Below, in pieces: positions 19,609 to 32,520 of a DNA stretch of 47,269 nucleotides. A model generated the notes under the pieces. That model did not search any database. It saw only the letters and a program-made list of their open reading frames with translations, and was not told where the DNA came from. How positions within the stretch are numbered: the first letter of the stretch is position 1; the number at the start of each line of letters is the position of its first letter. Source of the stretch: Saccoglossus kowalevskii (lineage: Eukaryota > Hemichordata > Enteropneusta > Harrimaniidae); assembly GCF_000003605.2 (NCBI RefSeq), contig NW_003110485.1, positions 84,448 to 131,716 of the forward strand. The letters are read 5' to 3'. The translations under genes were made by a program, and so were the position numbers.

Positions 19609-22600
19609 TAAGTGAAGTGATAATTGTATAGAATATGGCAGTATTGAGATTTCCGAATCAAATCGTGATTTGACATCGACTGAGCTTGTTGGTAAAAAAA
19701 AAATAATATTTTTCCCCCAGTGTATCTCATGACTATACATATGATACAGATTTTACAACTCATATAACATGCATCGACTATAATAAAATGGTGGAAAAAA
19801 ACGTAGGAACGAGGTCAAAAATAACTACTTAAAGATAGAAACTACACTGATTACTGAATCACTAGAAACACAAACATTATTACATGGAATAATTGCGGTA
19901 TTACACCGCGCAAGATCCGTCCAAATTTAATCTCATAATTCCATAGAAAGGCACGCCTGAGCTCATAGCGCAATCCATCCAGCCGCAGGGCATCGTCAGT
20001 AAATACTTTCAAACAGATTCCAATATTAAAATGCATTTAATAAGATAGGGCTGGAACCTACAATACAGAATGGACTCATCAAATTACACTAACTTTACAA
20101 AATGTAATACAACGCTTAAATTCAATACACACGAATAGATGTTTTAGAATTTAGCTAACGTAGACGTTTATCAGTTTGTAAACCTCTCCCTACAAAAGAC
20201 ACATCGCGGGATTAGGAAAGCATCGCGCTGTGCTGTGTCGTAATTTAATAGAGTCTCTCGTTTCACTTAAGCACCCCTTTCGTATTTGGGGGGTCAGGCC
20301 CGAGGCGCAGCGGGCAGTGATAAGACGACGAGATCCCATGTAGTAAATACGGTAAATCGGTAATGATGTAGGGGATTTTCGATGAATATAATAATATTTT
20401 ACCGTCGGGCATCGGCGTTTTATAGTCGTTAGGTACGATAATGTTACAAAGCATGGTAAGATTTTTTTTTCCAAATTGTTCCGGATTTAATGGGAAAAGA
20501 ACCAAGCATTCACAGAAAGAAAAGAAAACAGATATGGTGTAAGCCAATACGAATTAGATGAATGCAACCGTGTGAATCAAAGAAACATTTCATATTTGTT
20601 GTATCTGTATACCGGATATATACTAGATTTTGTTGAGAGTGATCCTTGCGTGTTATCGCTTTCTCAGCTCATCGAACACGCCAAACTCACACCCAGAAGT
20701 GTGATTCCGTTCGACAATAACTGTTTGTGACTTCTTTGACGCCGGGCGGAAGATTTCTTTGTGGAATAATAAAAACAAAAACTAGAAGGAAGAACACATT
20801 GTGAAAAAATATATAATATACCAAAATATGGGGATGGAGGGTATATTATTCATTTTTGGTCCCAGTTAGCAGAATCAATGTTAACATGTAATGGAGGCCC
20901 CATAACTACGGCACCCCTCCTTTAGCAAGTTGTGGATCACAAACGCAATAATAATAAATAACTCGTAACAAATATGTGACTTCAGTACGCCCAATTACAA
21001 ACTCATTCGCCAAACGAACCTGTGCTCGGAAAGAAAAAAAAACTCACTAAACAATCAGTGAACACAATAATGACCGCGACGCACCCATGGTGAAAGAGTA
21101 GTTGCATGCGCATAAACCGCGATACGTATACCCCAAGTGCCCTGGGGAACAGTGTAATCTAACCCGCCGGCGTTACCTACAATGTTATTCAATACACATG
21201 TAGCCTGTCATTTCTTTCCTAACTTTATATTCATCTATAGTAAATAATTCATGATTTGTCACAATACGACACCGTTCTCCATTCTCACAAGCACTCCATA
21301 CTTCCTAAAGATTCATTGAATTCAGTGATAACGCAGGTTTTTTTTTCTTTCTCTTTTTTTATCTGCTCGTGAAACATTTTAGCGTCAATATTTACTGTCG
21401 AAAAAGAAATGCACGTTGTCATGACGCGTCGTTGTTGTTGAATCGTGTTTGTGAGAAGAGTACACCTATTGAGCTATCGAATCGTGTTTTGAAGGGTCAT
21501 TCACTGGCATTAAATTTGAAGAATCAGTCTATAGCACTCGAAGGACCCTAAGATATTGCCATCCGGGGTAGTAAGTATCCATACACATATATGTTTGTTC
21601 ATGTATCGCGCACCTATGAATGGTTCACAAAGGGGGGGGGGGTAAATACATCAAAAACACAAAACAAATCCGCACTTTCGGTCAGGTTAGACTTTTCGCG
21701 ATTTTGACACGGAAAATGCTTTGGCTTAATTTTTTGCTGACGGACGGCCGCTTAGGTGTGTGCACCCTGACTTGCAGCACATGAACCTAAACACGTTAGG
21801 TAATCAAACAAAAAATGACGTTGTACTAAAGTACATAAAGTACGTTCAAGGACTTCACTTTTTCATAGCATAAAAACGATCTCTCCCTCGCTTATTGTGA
21901 CACCCACAAATTGAGTCATTTCCATTCCCCTCAAAAGTCAACAATGGTTTAGTCCCCTATTTTACGCTAGAACACGAAACAGTCTTTTAATGCTTCACGT
22001 GTTTATTTGCCTTCAATTACGTTTTGGTAGTTGGCATTGTCGTCAGTGGAATCTTGCCGATAACGATTTGGTTCCAATTCACGTAGCTATCGCCGTGAAA
22101 ATTCAAAAAATCTTTCAAATAACCTACCGAAAATCAAATTAGCATAACACTGAGTTTGACCTTTGTCGCCATCTTTATTTTTTCTGGTCTATTTTCCCAC
22201 GCCACAGATAACTGGAAAATGTACTATCCCCCCACCAAAGTGAATTACATCACTAATATGTGTTCCCCAGGAATCTTCGCTGGTATTTTCGCTCGGAAAT
22301 AAAACTTGATTCCCAAGGACGCAGGTCGTTTGGATCGAACGATTTCTTTTGTTTCAAGTAGACTGTTTTGATTCTGTAGCTTTCTTGACACGGGCAACTG
22401 ACTTTTATCCTTTTTTTCCCTATTCTGACGTTTTCTCGGTCGAATTTTACACTGTTATGTAAGTATTAAGTGAGTAAACGATCCGGGGCATAGTCAACAT
22501 GAGACTCTGGATAACAGGTAGGACGTGAAGGTAGCGTCAAAAAACATCATTAATGAACGAAATTACATTACAATCTTATGTTTCCGAATAATCCGATATT

Positions 22601-22660
22601 TATGCTGGAAAAGATACTGTGAACCCCATGGTATACATGAACATGTACAAATAAATATCA
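19609..22660. other. 3 kb without a recognised gene
   Basis: Minus frames at 19851-20036, 20190-20474 and 20263-20547, and a plus frame at 21369-21551, are unrecognised. A G11 run lies at 21632-21642. No repeat family or RNA gene seen. Confidence 0.5.
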
Positions 22661-23029
22661 GTGAATAATTTGTTTTTTTGTTTTTTTAAAAAAAAAAATG
22701 CAGCCCAACGGACAAGTGACAATCCCCCGCATGAAGTTACGCGTTATCATTATAGAAAGGAAAAAATAACAATTTCTTCTTGGGAGCCACCCAACTATAT
22801 ATATCACTACTTATGGTATGTCAGAGAGCAGTTTGACAAGAATGCTATAAATGGTAAAATATTTCTCGTTCTAAGTAAGAAACTAGGGGGCAATATTTAG
22901 GAACTCCCGACCTGGCAAAGCAACTGGACAAATTACAGTATAAAGACAAATTAACAGTTCCTAAGGATGGTATTCCCAGTTTAACACCAGTTGTTAATGA
23001 CAAAATAAACAATAATTCTCAACTCTGAA
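22661..23029 (+). other. Possible decayed coding stretch, unidentified
   Basis: A frame at 22661-22900 ends ...WYVREQFDKNAINGKIFLVL then a stop. An adjacent frame from 22879 continues GTPDLAKQLDKLQYKDKLTV, then VPKDGIPSLTPVVNDKINNN, and ends TGA at about 23029. A polypyrimidine run followed by ATGCAG (about 22672-22703) resembles a splice acceptor. Amino-acid content looks more protein-like than in most chance frames here, which could reflect an old coding sequence with a frameshift near 22880-22900. I do not recognise a family, and chance remains the simplest explanation. Confidence 0.15.
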
Positions 23030-23449
23030 TGAAAGGACCAATTAATGCGACAAAGCCCCTTTCACTGCGAAAGCAACTCACCGCGAAAGCCACTCATTAC
23101 GAAGCTACCAGTTTAAATATAGCAAATGTACAGTGAAGGATGGTGGATGCATCAATGTACAACATGTTTATGATAACAATATAACTGAAGCCAAGGGGCA
23201 ATTTTCTTGGTAGTACAAATATAATGTCCATTGTGAATCAGACATGCGCAGTGGCACCGTGAATTCATTGGTCAGTATATGAATTAATTTCTGATAACAA
23301 AATATCGCTCTAGCTCTCGATATGCGGTGACAACGATGCTTATACGTTTTTTATAAAACACAAATGCGTGTATATTTAAAACAACGGCAGCGAACAACGC
23401 CGTGATTTTATATTTGGGTGCGAACGACCGGTTCTCGCCAACCAGTCAC
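23030..23449. other. Non-coding stretch with a minor 18-bp repeat
   Basis: About three copies of a CGAAAGC-ACTCAC word occur at 23066-23108, with the last copy diverged. Otherwise nothing recognised. Confidence 0.5.
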
Positions 23450-23475
23450 TGCGCACGCGTACGCGTACGCGCGCA
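23450..23475. repeat. Alternating purine-pyrimidine tract, Z-DNA prone
   Basis: Twenty-six bases alternate pyrimidine and purine without a break, beginning TGCGCACGCGTACGCG and ending CGCGCA. The tract is rich in CpG within AT-rich surroundings. Such sequences can adopt left-handed Z-DNA under supercoiling. Confidence 0.8.
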
Positions 23476-24055
23476 AAGCGTAAACAAATGCGTCGTCCTA
23501 TAACCTCGGCTGCACATTCACTTGTATATACATAGTTGGTGACTGCGGAGTATTCGGGTCGTTTGATTGACGGAATATACTTTTTCCAGGATTTTGCAAA
23601 TAAAATAAAATTATAATCAATTGTTGTAATAATTGGTCATTAATGTTTATCAGCATCATTTAACAGAAATGAAACTCTCACACTTCCCGCGAGAAGTGTC
23701 ACGTGGTAATTACGTAGATTTAAGGCATTAAGTTGCTGCCGATAAAGTATTACATGCGTAGCCACTGTTCTACTAATAACGGTTTTAGTAAAAGTAACTT
23801 ATACCGATAATGCCACTTTGTTTTATATTTGCCCATGATGCCGAATTGTGGTACAACTATTGACCTTTCAGAAAAAAATATAGTGTCACAGGGAAGATAC
23901 GGCATATGTGATTTTAAATTGAAACGCATTGTGTCATGCAGTTCGCACATAACAACGGAAATAGCATGCTAGACATGAATTCAGAGAAAAAAAAATCGGC
24001 AAGTTCTTGAAATTTTAAACGACGAGAAATTTAAAAACACACGTTATGCAGAAAT

Positions 24056-24063
24056 TGACGTCA
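24056..24063. promoter_or_regulatory. TGACGTCA palindrome (full CRE-type site)
   Basis: Exact match in the context GAAATTGACGTCATTTCCG; the flanks extend the symmetry imperfectly. Confidence 0.25.
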
Positions 24064-24116
24064 TTTCCGAAAACAGAAAAAAAAAGGTTGATTTTGAACT
24101 TGGCGAAACAAACAGT

Positions 24117-24150
24117 GTATATATATATATATATAGAGATATATATATAC
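24117..24150. repeat. (TA)n microsatellite with GAG interruption
   Basis: Two TA runs flank AGAG, and ACAGTGTA occurs directly at both sides (about 24112 and 24150). Confidence 0.85.
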
Positions 24151-24704
24151 AGTGTAATATATTTAAATTTAGGTGCGATAGCGTACAGATACAATAATTT
24201 CGAATAAGTCAACTTTATTTTAGTTTCGACAAGAACACGAGGAGTACCTGGATTCCAATTTGACTGGAATACTTTTGTAACAATACGAATCAACCCCAAT
24301 ACCGAATCGCGTACCTTAGTTGTTGTAGGCGAGCTTTTATCTCTTTACCAATGTTTCAGTGTGTAGCCACCAAATCATAACTTGCCACGTATATTATTCG
24401 AGGGAAAGAAAAATGGGAACAAATACGCACGTTCTCTCTCTCTCTCTCTTTAGTCTCTCCCTGGGACTGAATAAGACTATTACTACAAAGATTAGAACAA
24501 TCTCTATCAAGAAAGAGAAGAAAACGCGCAGTTTTCGAGATAGATCATTGAAGGTGTAAAAACAGAGTATAGTAGCATAACCGATAACATGCAGACGCTC
24601 GGGGGTAAACTATCTTGCAGTTTTCAAATATTTTCGTATCTTGTCTGTATTGTGAAACCAGCGAGGCGAATCGTGTGAGAAGATATGGTGCGTTTCTTTA
24701 GCCT

Positions 24705-24718
24705 GTTCCCATGGCGAC
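24705..24718. promoter_or_regulatory. X-box-like site GTTCCCATGGCGAC
   Basis: Fits RYYNYYATRRNRAC on both strands (the minus strand reads GTCGCCATGGGAAC). No recognised gene nearby. Confidence 0.2.
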
Positions 24719-26192
24719 GTATATGCATTCCACGTGGAGAGCGCCGCACGTCTCTTGGGCAGTAGCTACATAGCAATATTCATATAATTAACATCAGTAC
24801 CATTAATAATACATCCAAACAACCACGTGAAGAACACCGTGACAGCGGCGTCATTTTAAAAGACGAAACATACACACTCGGAGTAATGCGTCCAGACACG
24901 AGAAAAACAACAAAGACCGTTGCATTTTGCCGAAATAATGTTTCAAGAAGGCTGATTCGAGGGATATTTCTTTTTTCAATTAATTTTCCTAATTCATTAA
25001 TTGCGTCTAAGCCCCGGGGGTATTTCATTTTGCAACTAGAGCCGCCCATGTTGTTACGGCTGAATTAAAGCTTATCATCTCATGCTCTGTGATGGGCACC
25101 GGCAGACAATAACTACAGCGGTGGGTAAGGAACGTTATAACTGTAGATTATATCATAAGAGAACATTTCTGGTTTAAAGTCCTCGGCGTCAATATGTGTT
25201 TTTTTAATTTATGATTTATTTGTGGTGTGGAGAAGACGGTCCCATGTGTCGTGGGAAACAATTTTTAACCAATTTAAAACAAAAATATGAAATAAAAACA
25301 TTACCGCATAATGCTTAAAACTCAAATACAAGGTATCGCCTGATTGTTTTTCGTTAAACATAAGTTGAAAGCAATGTGTGCGTGTCTGGGTACAAGCCAT
25401 GGTGTATATCTGGTTTGCGATCGCCCAGCAAACAATTGTGAGCAAATTTTTTATAGCTGAATTTGTATTGCTCAAACTATTTTCCACGGCACATTCTTCG
25501 TGTCGAATTGCACCACGTGAAATTCGCCATACTTCCTTAGTCATTTCGACTCAAGCTGCCAGTGTACAACCCATCGGTTTTCTCAGTACCGAGGTTCCTC
25601 TCATCCGAGAGTAAGGAACCCAAGTTGTGCAATATACATGTACTGTGGTGTCACACACAAGCGATGGCTCAAAACAAGGCAGGAGAGTGGTTAGGAAACG
25701 GGCAATTCTGATTTGTAACAAACTACTAGTATCTAAATAGAACAGATGAACTGGGGCTGCCCAAGTCATTTAAGATTCACAAATTTGCGATTTTTAACCA
25801 ACTAACCAAACTGAATGCTGGCAATTCTGCGACTTCTCCTTCCATCAAAAGTATAACACCGTATAACATGAATCTTCTTTTTTTGTCTCACCACCGTATA
25901 CCAGTCAGAGTTTGTTATGTACATTTTTTGGGGGGTGTCATTATCTGCTTTGTGTACTTTTCCTCATTGCGAAAATAGTAAAAAAAACATGATTTGAGTA
26001 ATCAATGCAATTCACGGTTATGATGATGTCTCCCATGCAAAAAGGCGGCTCGACACCGACACCGCATATTTAATACTTGTGGAGTTTTTGTTCGCATTTG
26101 TAAAGTAATCAATCGTGTGCAGTTACGGTGTATTGCAGTTTACCCACGCGCTCTGTCAGAGTCACCGATGTAAGTAGATGAGGGAAATACCG

Positions 26193-26200
26193 TGACGTCA
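26193..26200. promoter_or_regulatory. TGACGTCA palindrome (full CRE-type site)
   Basis: Exact match in the context ACCGTGACGTCATCTGC. Confidence 0.25.
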
Positions 26201-26287
26201 TCTGCAAATCTCAATTTCAAGTTTGTATATACTCTTATATTTTCTTTGAATAACGGGCCACCTCGGATCAACAATTCACTGTTTTAA

Positions 26288-26410
26288 AGCGGAAACAATT
26301 CGTCGCATCGTCCACGATATGGGTCCCACGCGACGTATACAAAGAGTGCACTATACATTGTTTTATTAGACGGAATTCGAAGGCGCCCAAAAGACGACCA
26401 TGTGGCGTTT
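26288..26410 (+). mobile_element. Decayed copy of the TTAA-type short element family
   Basis: The left flank TTAA (26284-26287) is followed by AGCGGAAACAATTCGTCGC. The inner words GGGTCCCACGCGACGTATAC and ATACATTGTTTTATTA follow, and the right end reads GACGACCATGTGGCGTTT, close to the GACGACC-CCGCTTT end of intact copies. The right TTAA is mutated. Non-coding. Confidence 0.6.
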
Positions 26411-26544
26411 CGAACTTGAAGCCTGGGGCCGGGGAACGCTGAAATGAACTAAGCTCGGAACCAGGGAGCGACTTCAACGACTCCGAGTCGGCGATACGCT
26501 AGTATTTCAAAAGATAGCTCCGCTGTTAGCAATGCACATTTCAA

Positions 26545-27008
26545 TGAAACAACTGAAGATATCATTAGAAAATGAACAGTATGTATAGTATCAAAGCAAT
26601 CGGACTTGCAGTTTTAAACAAGAAGTGGAAAATACCACTTTTTAACCAAAAATGACACAAATATTCACCACAATTAGAGAATTGAAGATATCATCACGAA
26701 ATGAACAAACCTGAGAAAGGTCCACATGTAACACCTATATATGCAATATCAAAGCAATCGGACTTACGGTTTTTAACAAGAAGTAGAAAATATCACTTTT
26801 TACCCAAAATGACAAAAATATTCACTAACATTAGAGAATTGATGATATCATCATGAAATTAACAAATCTAAGAGAGATCTACCCAAGGTATATATACACT
26901 AAGTATCAAAGTCGAAAAAGTAAAACATTGACACGGATGACGACGACGGACGACGACGGACAATCACTCATATGATAAGCTCCGCTCGACAAAGTCGACA
27001 GGGAAGCT
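26545..27008. repeat. Degenerate tandem repeat, 139-147 bp period, about 3 units, with (GAC)n tail
   Basis: The word TGAAGATATCAT or TGATGATATCAT recurs at about 26554, 26693 and 26840. The segment CAAAGCAATCGGACTT occurs at about 26595 and 26749. The block closes with GACGACGACGGACGACGACG and a CTCCGCTCGACAAAGTCGAC word near 26980-27001. Diverged units ending in a GACGGACG-like tail resemble interspersed repeats I recall from several marine invertebrates, but I cannot name the family. Confidence 0.7.
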
Positions 27009-30000
27009 AAAAAAGAAATGATAACCAAAATGAAAATTCAGACTGGAAATATTTCGGTGTATTATTAACAGCACAAATAGTGTTGGCGGTATTCAGAAGA
27101 CACGAACTAACAACAATGTCAGTATGACAGAAATTGCCATCAGGTAAACGCCTCTTTCTGCAAATAGTAATGGCTTGCACTTGGCAAACTGTGGCTACTG
27201 CTCAGCGACGGCAAAAAAAAAAAAACGGAAATCGGTAAAAGATTTCCTTAAAAGCACACCGTTAATTAATTTCCAAAAAAGAGCGGAAATTTTGCTAGTT
27301 AGTAACAGGCAGCAAGCTCTTTTAAATTGTTTAATGTTTTGTTGGTCAGCGATGCCATTGGGCGGACCGAGTTAATCAAAGTGACTAGTTTGGTTCCACC
27401 TGCCACGTAGAAAATAAATTGCAAATTAACGTACTTGGCAAATTAATAATATTTTGTCAATCTATTGGGCTGTGTACTCAAGGCACAATTTTGTGAGCAG
27501 CGCCGTTTTGTCGGTACAAAAAAAAATCTGCTATTCGCGCATGTGCACAGGTTGCGACATCTTGAAGACCAACTTTTGTGGAGGCTTTCAAGTTCCAATA
27601 CTAAATTAATGCCGGTCTCTTGTTGAATCATGTATTATTTTGTACTATATAGGAAAACAACAAAGTGTATTGTGGTCTGAAGCCCGACAGATTTTTGTTG
27701 TAGTTCAGTTTGACTATCCAAGGCGGATAACAGGTTGTGCAGCAGAGGTTAAGATCAAGCTACATTCAAATGTAACTGGTTATGCATTCACGGTGTGGAC
27801 CCAAACAAAACAAGCAACAAACGCATGAATTTACTTCCCCTTGATCTCAAATTACTAGTCCGTTTGTTCGCCGCGGGCGTCGAACGAATTACAAGCGTCG
27901 TGGAAAAACATAACACATTCAAACACCCATTCCCAACCACCATCACCGTGTCACCCCGTGCAGTAGGAACGTTCCAAACTGAAATACAGTACCGGGAAAA
28001 ATTCAATATACTATCAGTCTGCGATTTTCACAATCATTGCACAATATATAAAACACAAGGCTTAATCAGACACATGTATATCTATGAACGTATACTAGTA
28101 TTTCACAATGCCACACAACCAATATAAACGCACATATGATGTCAGGTTGTTGTTAAAAAAAAAACAAAAAAAAAACGGTAAGTGCTTGTTTTTATATTTA
28201 ACCGTGTAGTGGAATAACAGTTTACAATACGGATTGCTTGGTATTCTTATAAATCATTAACTCACAGCTTTATGCGTGAATGCCGCCACTATTGTTCCCA
28301 AGTGGGTTGACTACTTTTTAGAGGAAACCTGTTTCCGGTCTATCCAACAAACGTATTGACGGTCATCTCCTTTCCTGCCAGACTCCATCGTTTTCCTTTC
28401 ATTTTTTATTATAAATTGTTTGTCTCGGCCTGGCTTTAAGTGCGTCGTTTAAAATTACAAACAAAAAAAATTTTGACACCTTACGCAGCATGCATCACGA
28501 TTCTGCCGCATGCGCCATGTGCGCATGCGTCGCATGGCATGTTCCTCGAAATTTATTTAAAAAAAAAAAAACATTTATTGCGTCCGCGCCTCTTTATCAC
28601 TGCTTTTTATGGTTTTAGTAAATGCTCTAAATTTATTCAAGATTTAGTGAAAATATGAAAAAAAAAATTTACGTAGTAAGTTTATGTTAAAATTGTTTTG
28701 ATCTTGCACTTTAAATAATCAGTCATGGTGAAACCATGGCAACACAACAAAGCACTAGACGAGGATAATGTATTTTAGTTGACAAGATTTAGACAAGATC
28801 GCGGCGTAAACTTGACGGCGATCACTCCAAAGCTTTACATGAAAAAACAAAAACTTTCAAATACACTGAACACATTTGCTAAGACTATACATTATACTTT
28901 TAGATTACTGTTAGCCCGCAACGAAACATCTTACTAAGCTCTATAACAACCCCGGCAGATACACTCACTCGGTTGCGCTGTGCTGGTGATATAAGTGGCA
29001 CCATCGTGGATATGCAACTTACGGTAACCATGGTTACGTAATGTCACACACCCACCCCTACACGGGCAGGGCGAAACCGACAATTTGCATGATTCAAAAC
29101 CACACACCCATATTTCATTAAGATGGTCGCGAGGTGAGTCAAAGCGTGCGTTTCATTTTGGAATTATGTCAAACGATGAACTACTCCAAACAATGTTTAC
29201 ACATTACGCTGTATGTATATTAAAAAAACACTTCAACCGTCCCATAACATTTTCGGAACTTTGCAAATGTTCGGAAATGAGTAGTCAATGTGGGATTTCA
29301 AAAAGCGTACATGATCATTGTAAAGTGGCTGTCACTGTTCAGGAACCAGGGACAGCTGCAGCATCCACACATCGCTTCAACCCATTCCTTGATTTCACCG
29401 AAAATTAATTGTCGCTGTTCGACTCGACTGTGTAAATTCCACAGGGAAAGGAAATGAATGTTGAAACGCTTATTTTGCGGGGATAGCATTGGGACAGGTG
29501 CCGGCTAAATATTAACAAAACACGATGACAAGGCCGGCAATTAAATGGGAAATCTCCTTCTAAAGGTGCTATTAAGTAAAACGACAGAAACTCGGAAACT
29601 GATCTCCGATTTTCATTATTTTTACTGAACTGAGCATCGATTTGAATTGTGGAGCCAAACAGGAAGTGCACTTTTATTCTCACTTGGAGATACCGATCTG
29701 GATGGTAATGCAGAGATGAAGGAATAGGTGTGAGACAATAAGATGACTTCTTCACGGTCACCTGCTGCCAGTTGTCTAAATTTGCCGTTAACTATACATC
29801 ATCGCCACAAATACTGCTACACCCTAACCCTTTTCTGAGAGCGCCTTTTAGCCAGTCTGGCAGATCATATCACCATATCTTTGCGTGGCGTTGTGTGTAA
29901 TGGCGACACCAACGTGGCTCGGTAAATCGCATCCACATGAGAAACCATGTTTCATAAGTTGTCAAAGATGAAACAATATCGTGATATCATATCGTCTTTT

Positions 30001-30585
30001 TCATCCCGCCAATACTGAATAGCGTAAAACTTGCGATCGATCTATCCCACTGCACTACAAACTGAACAAAAATGTCACTCTCAGTTCATCACACCAGTTT
30101 TCGAAATTTCCCCATGGAAATCGTTTTCGCTCCTTGACAAATAGAGCGCGAAAACTCTTTTAGATAATTGCGTTGTTGGAGATGTTCTATCAACATCCTG
30201 TTTGATAACATTTAATGTTCCAGCGATAAATAAAACACGTATCTTTTTAGCTATGTTTCTAGATTATCAGTTTTCTTGGGGACACGTGGTTACCGGTTGT
30301 TTTCTCATTGACAGGAAACATCTGCCACGCCGTATATAGGAACTAACTCGCAATAATCTGCCATTGAAGTTTACTCGACACATTAAAACACTCTCTTAAA
30401 TTAGTAAATGTTATATCAACTCTTTAGATTTCACTCCCCATTTTAATTCCTGCGTAGCTAATTTTAAGCGCTATAGTCTCGGATCCAGAGTCGACGTGTC
30501 CAAGAGTCATTGGTACCGCGCAACGTAAACAACGCAATGCCATATAACAAAAAATACCTATTGTTTATGATGGTAAAATACTAAA
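27009..30585. other. 3.6 kb without a recognised gene
   Basis: Frames at 27175-27375, 27640-27828, 27795-28127, 28440-28658 and 29085-29408 (plus), and at 27443-27631, 27788-28006, 29298-29489 and 29405-29761 (minus), are 62-118 codons with no known motif. A-rich runs lie near 27212, 28155 and 28560. A 14-bp palindrome GTAACCATGGTTAC lies at 29024-29037. A GCATGCGCC/GCGCATGCG cluster lies at 28509-28528. Confidence 0.5.
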
Positions 30586-30759
30586 AATGAATGAATGAAT
30601 GAATGAATGAATGAATGAATGAATGAATGAATGAATGAATGAATGAATGAATGAATGAATGAATGAATGAATGAATGAATGAATGAATGAATGAATGAAT
30701 GAATGAATGAATGAATGAATGAATGAATGAATGAATGAATGAATGAATGAATGAATGAA

Positions 30760-30830
<71 letters not shown>

Positions 30831-30831
30831 A
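30586..30831. repeat. Compound microsatellite (AATG)43 (AATA)18.5
   Basis: A perfect run of 43 AATG units (30586-30757) passes directly, in phase, into 18.5 perfect AATA units (30758-30831). I see no interruption in either block. The junction is explained by one G-to-A change followed by expansion of the mutated unit. Perfect tracts of this length indicate recent or continuing instability and will be hard to size exactly. Confidence 0.97.
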
Positions 30832-32520
30832 GAATTACGACATATACTTATTTAACCTATTTCATTGACAAGTCACCAATTTTCAGCAGAGTTACAATAC
30901 TGGCAAGACGGACACAAATCACTAAAATATAGCCGTAATTTTCTAAGTAACAGGCTGGAAGTAAAATTCTATTGCAAAATATATAAATTGGGAGTTGTTT
31001 TCATTTATGAGTATGCACCGACAGGCAGTCACTCCTATAAGTTTCGCTAAAGTGATGATCAACTCGCCAAATATCAGTAACAATAAGCGTACACAACTTT
31101 ACAGCAAAAATTAATCCCAGCTAAAATAATGTACAGCTCAGTATACGAACAGGTGAACCGGGGCGCATGCGCAATGGATTTTTCATTGATAGAATACTAC
31201 GACGTTTAGTTTGTGTTTTTACTTTACTTGCAGTTATCCATATTACCTTTTTAAAGTAATGTGCACACACAGTAATTAATAAACACGGATTTGAACCATA
31301 ACAAAGTAATCATTTTTCGCAAATATACCAGCGGTATATTTTTGACATCGAAATAAACATAAATATACTATCACAAACTACAACGCGTTGTAAGATTTTG
31401 CTGTCATTTAAAAAAACACTTATAAGTATATGAAGTATTTTCACTTTTTAAATTAATACTGTGGTCAGAAAAGAAATGCCGTGATTTTGATACAGATATT
31501 TACTATCAGTTTGCCGATCGGCTAAAATAAGATGAAAAGAGATACAATGTGGACTCAGTCACCGTGGCTTACAACTGTTTCATTACCCTTGGCGGATCCC
31601 CAGACTGCAATTGTTGTAGATTAGGATTCTGTGAATTGAATCAAATTTATTAGTTTGTCCGACATTCATTTTGACGTTTAGGGTAGGTAGGAAATGATGT
31701 ATTCCCATTACAATGCCGGCTTTTAGAACTCGTTTACAGGCAGATCAGATGACAAAAACCTAAAGTACTTTATCTGATGTATTATCAATATTTTCGGGTA
31801 TCAAATTAAATCCTTTGGTTTAGTAGATTTATCCTCCTTGCCTGCACAAAGCAGTTATGAGGACATTCGCATAAAACATTCACATTATTGTCTATAATTT
31901 CCAAGTAGTGAAGAATTATTTAGTAATTGCCGGGTACTGGGTAATCTGGTTTCATTCACGCACGCTGCCTCCGTCTCGGCACCAGTGCATGCATTTAGGT
32001 TCCAACTGTTACTCCATTCCCTGACGTCCCACCACCACCACCACCACCACAACAAGAAACGTCCGATAATTTGTAGAAATACTGTGTATAATGCTTATCC
32101 ACGATGTGTGAATTGGCTACCGGCAAAATCTGCACTATGATATCAAATTTGAGAATTGTGTTTCCCCCATCAGAACAAAAACTGATCCATACATCTGCTG
32201 TCGACTATAAAGAAAGAAAATAATAGCCGGAAGTGAGGTAACCAAAAAATAAGAACTCTAATCCATGACTTTACTTGAAGATTACAGGCTCATCAAATTG
32301 TATTTCCAATATCACAACTGCAGGCAGAAAATGACTACTGCGGGAATTATCAATAAAAAGGAGCCTCGACTTGAGAATACGTTCGTTTTGTCGCGTTATT
32401 TATTGACAAATTAGTCATTGAATACTTCACCGGCGTTATATCGGTTCCTCCCAGCCCATACTGACACACTAGGGTCCGATTTTAGTGTTTATGGGGGAAT
32501 CGCCATAGTCAGTGTATCGC
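30832..32520. other. 1.7 kb without a recognised gene
   Basis: One 61-codon frame (30865-31050), unrecognised. A (CAC)n run is listed separately. No element ends seen. Confidence 0.5.
32028..32050. repeat. (CAC)n microsatellite
   Basis: About seven perfect CAC/ACC units; not part of a sustained open frame. Confidence 0.9.

Larger units (their letters stand above)
23476..26283. other. 2.8 kb without a recognised gene
   Basis: Frames at 23750-23950, 24015-24299, 24780-25049, 25209-25544 and 25551-25769 (all minus), and at 24359-24559, 24886-25068 and 25378-25614 (plus), are 60-111 codons and unrecognised. A (TC)9-type run lies at about 24432-24450. Regulatory-type words are listed separately. 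Confidence 0.5.

Noticed and set aside
28720-29037. CCATGG palindromes (28723 region and GTAACCATGGTTAC at 29024) as RFX sites
   Set aside because: Both fail the RYYNYYATRRNRAC pattern at one or more key positions, so they were kept only as near misses.
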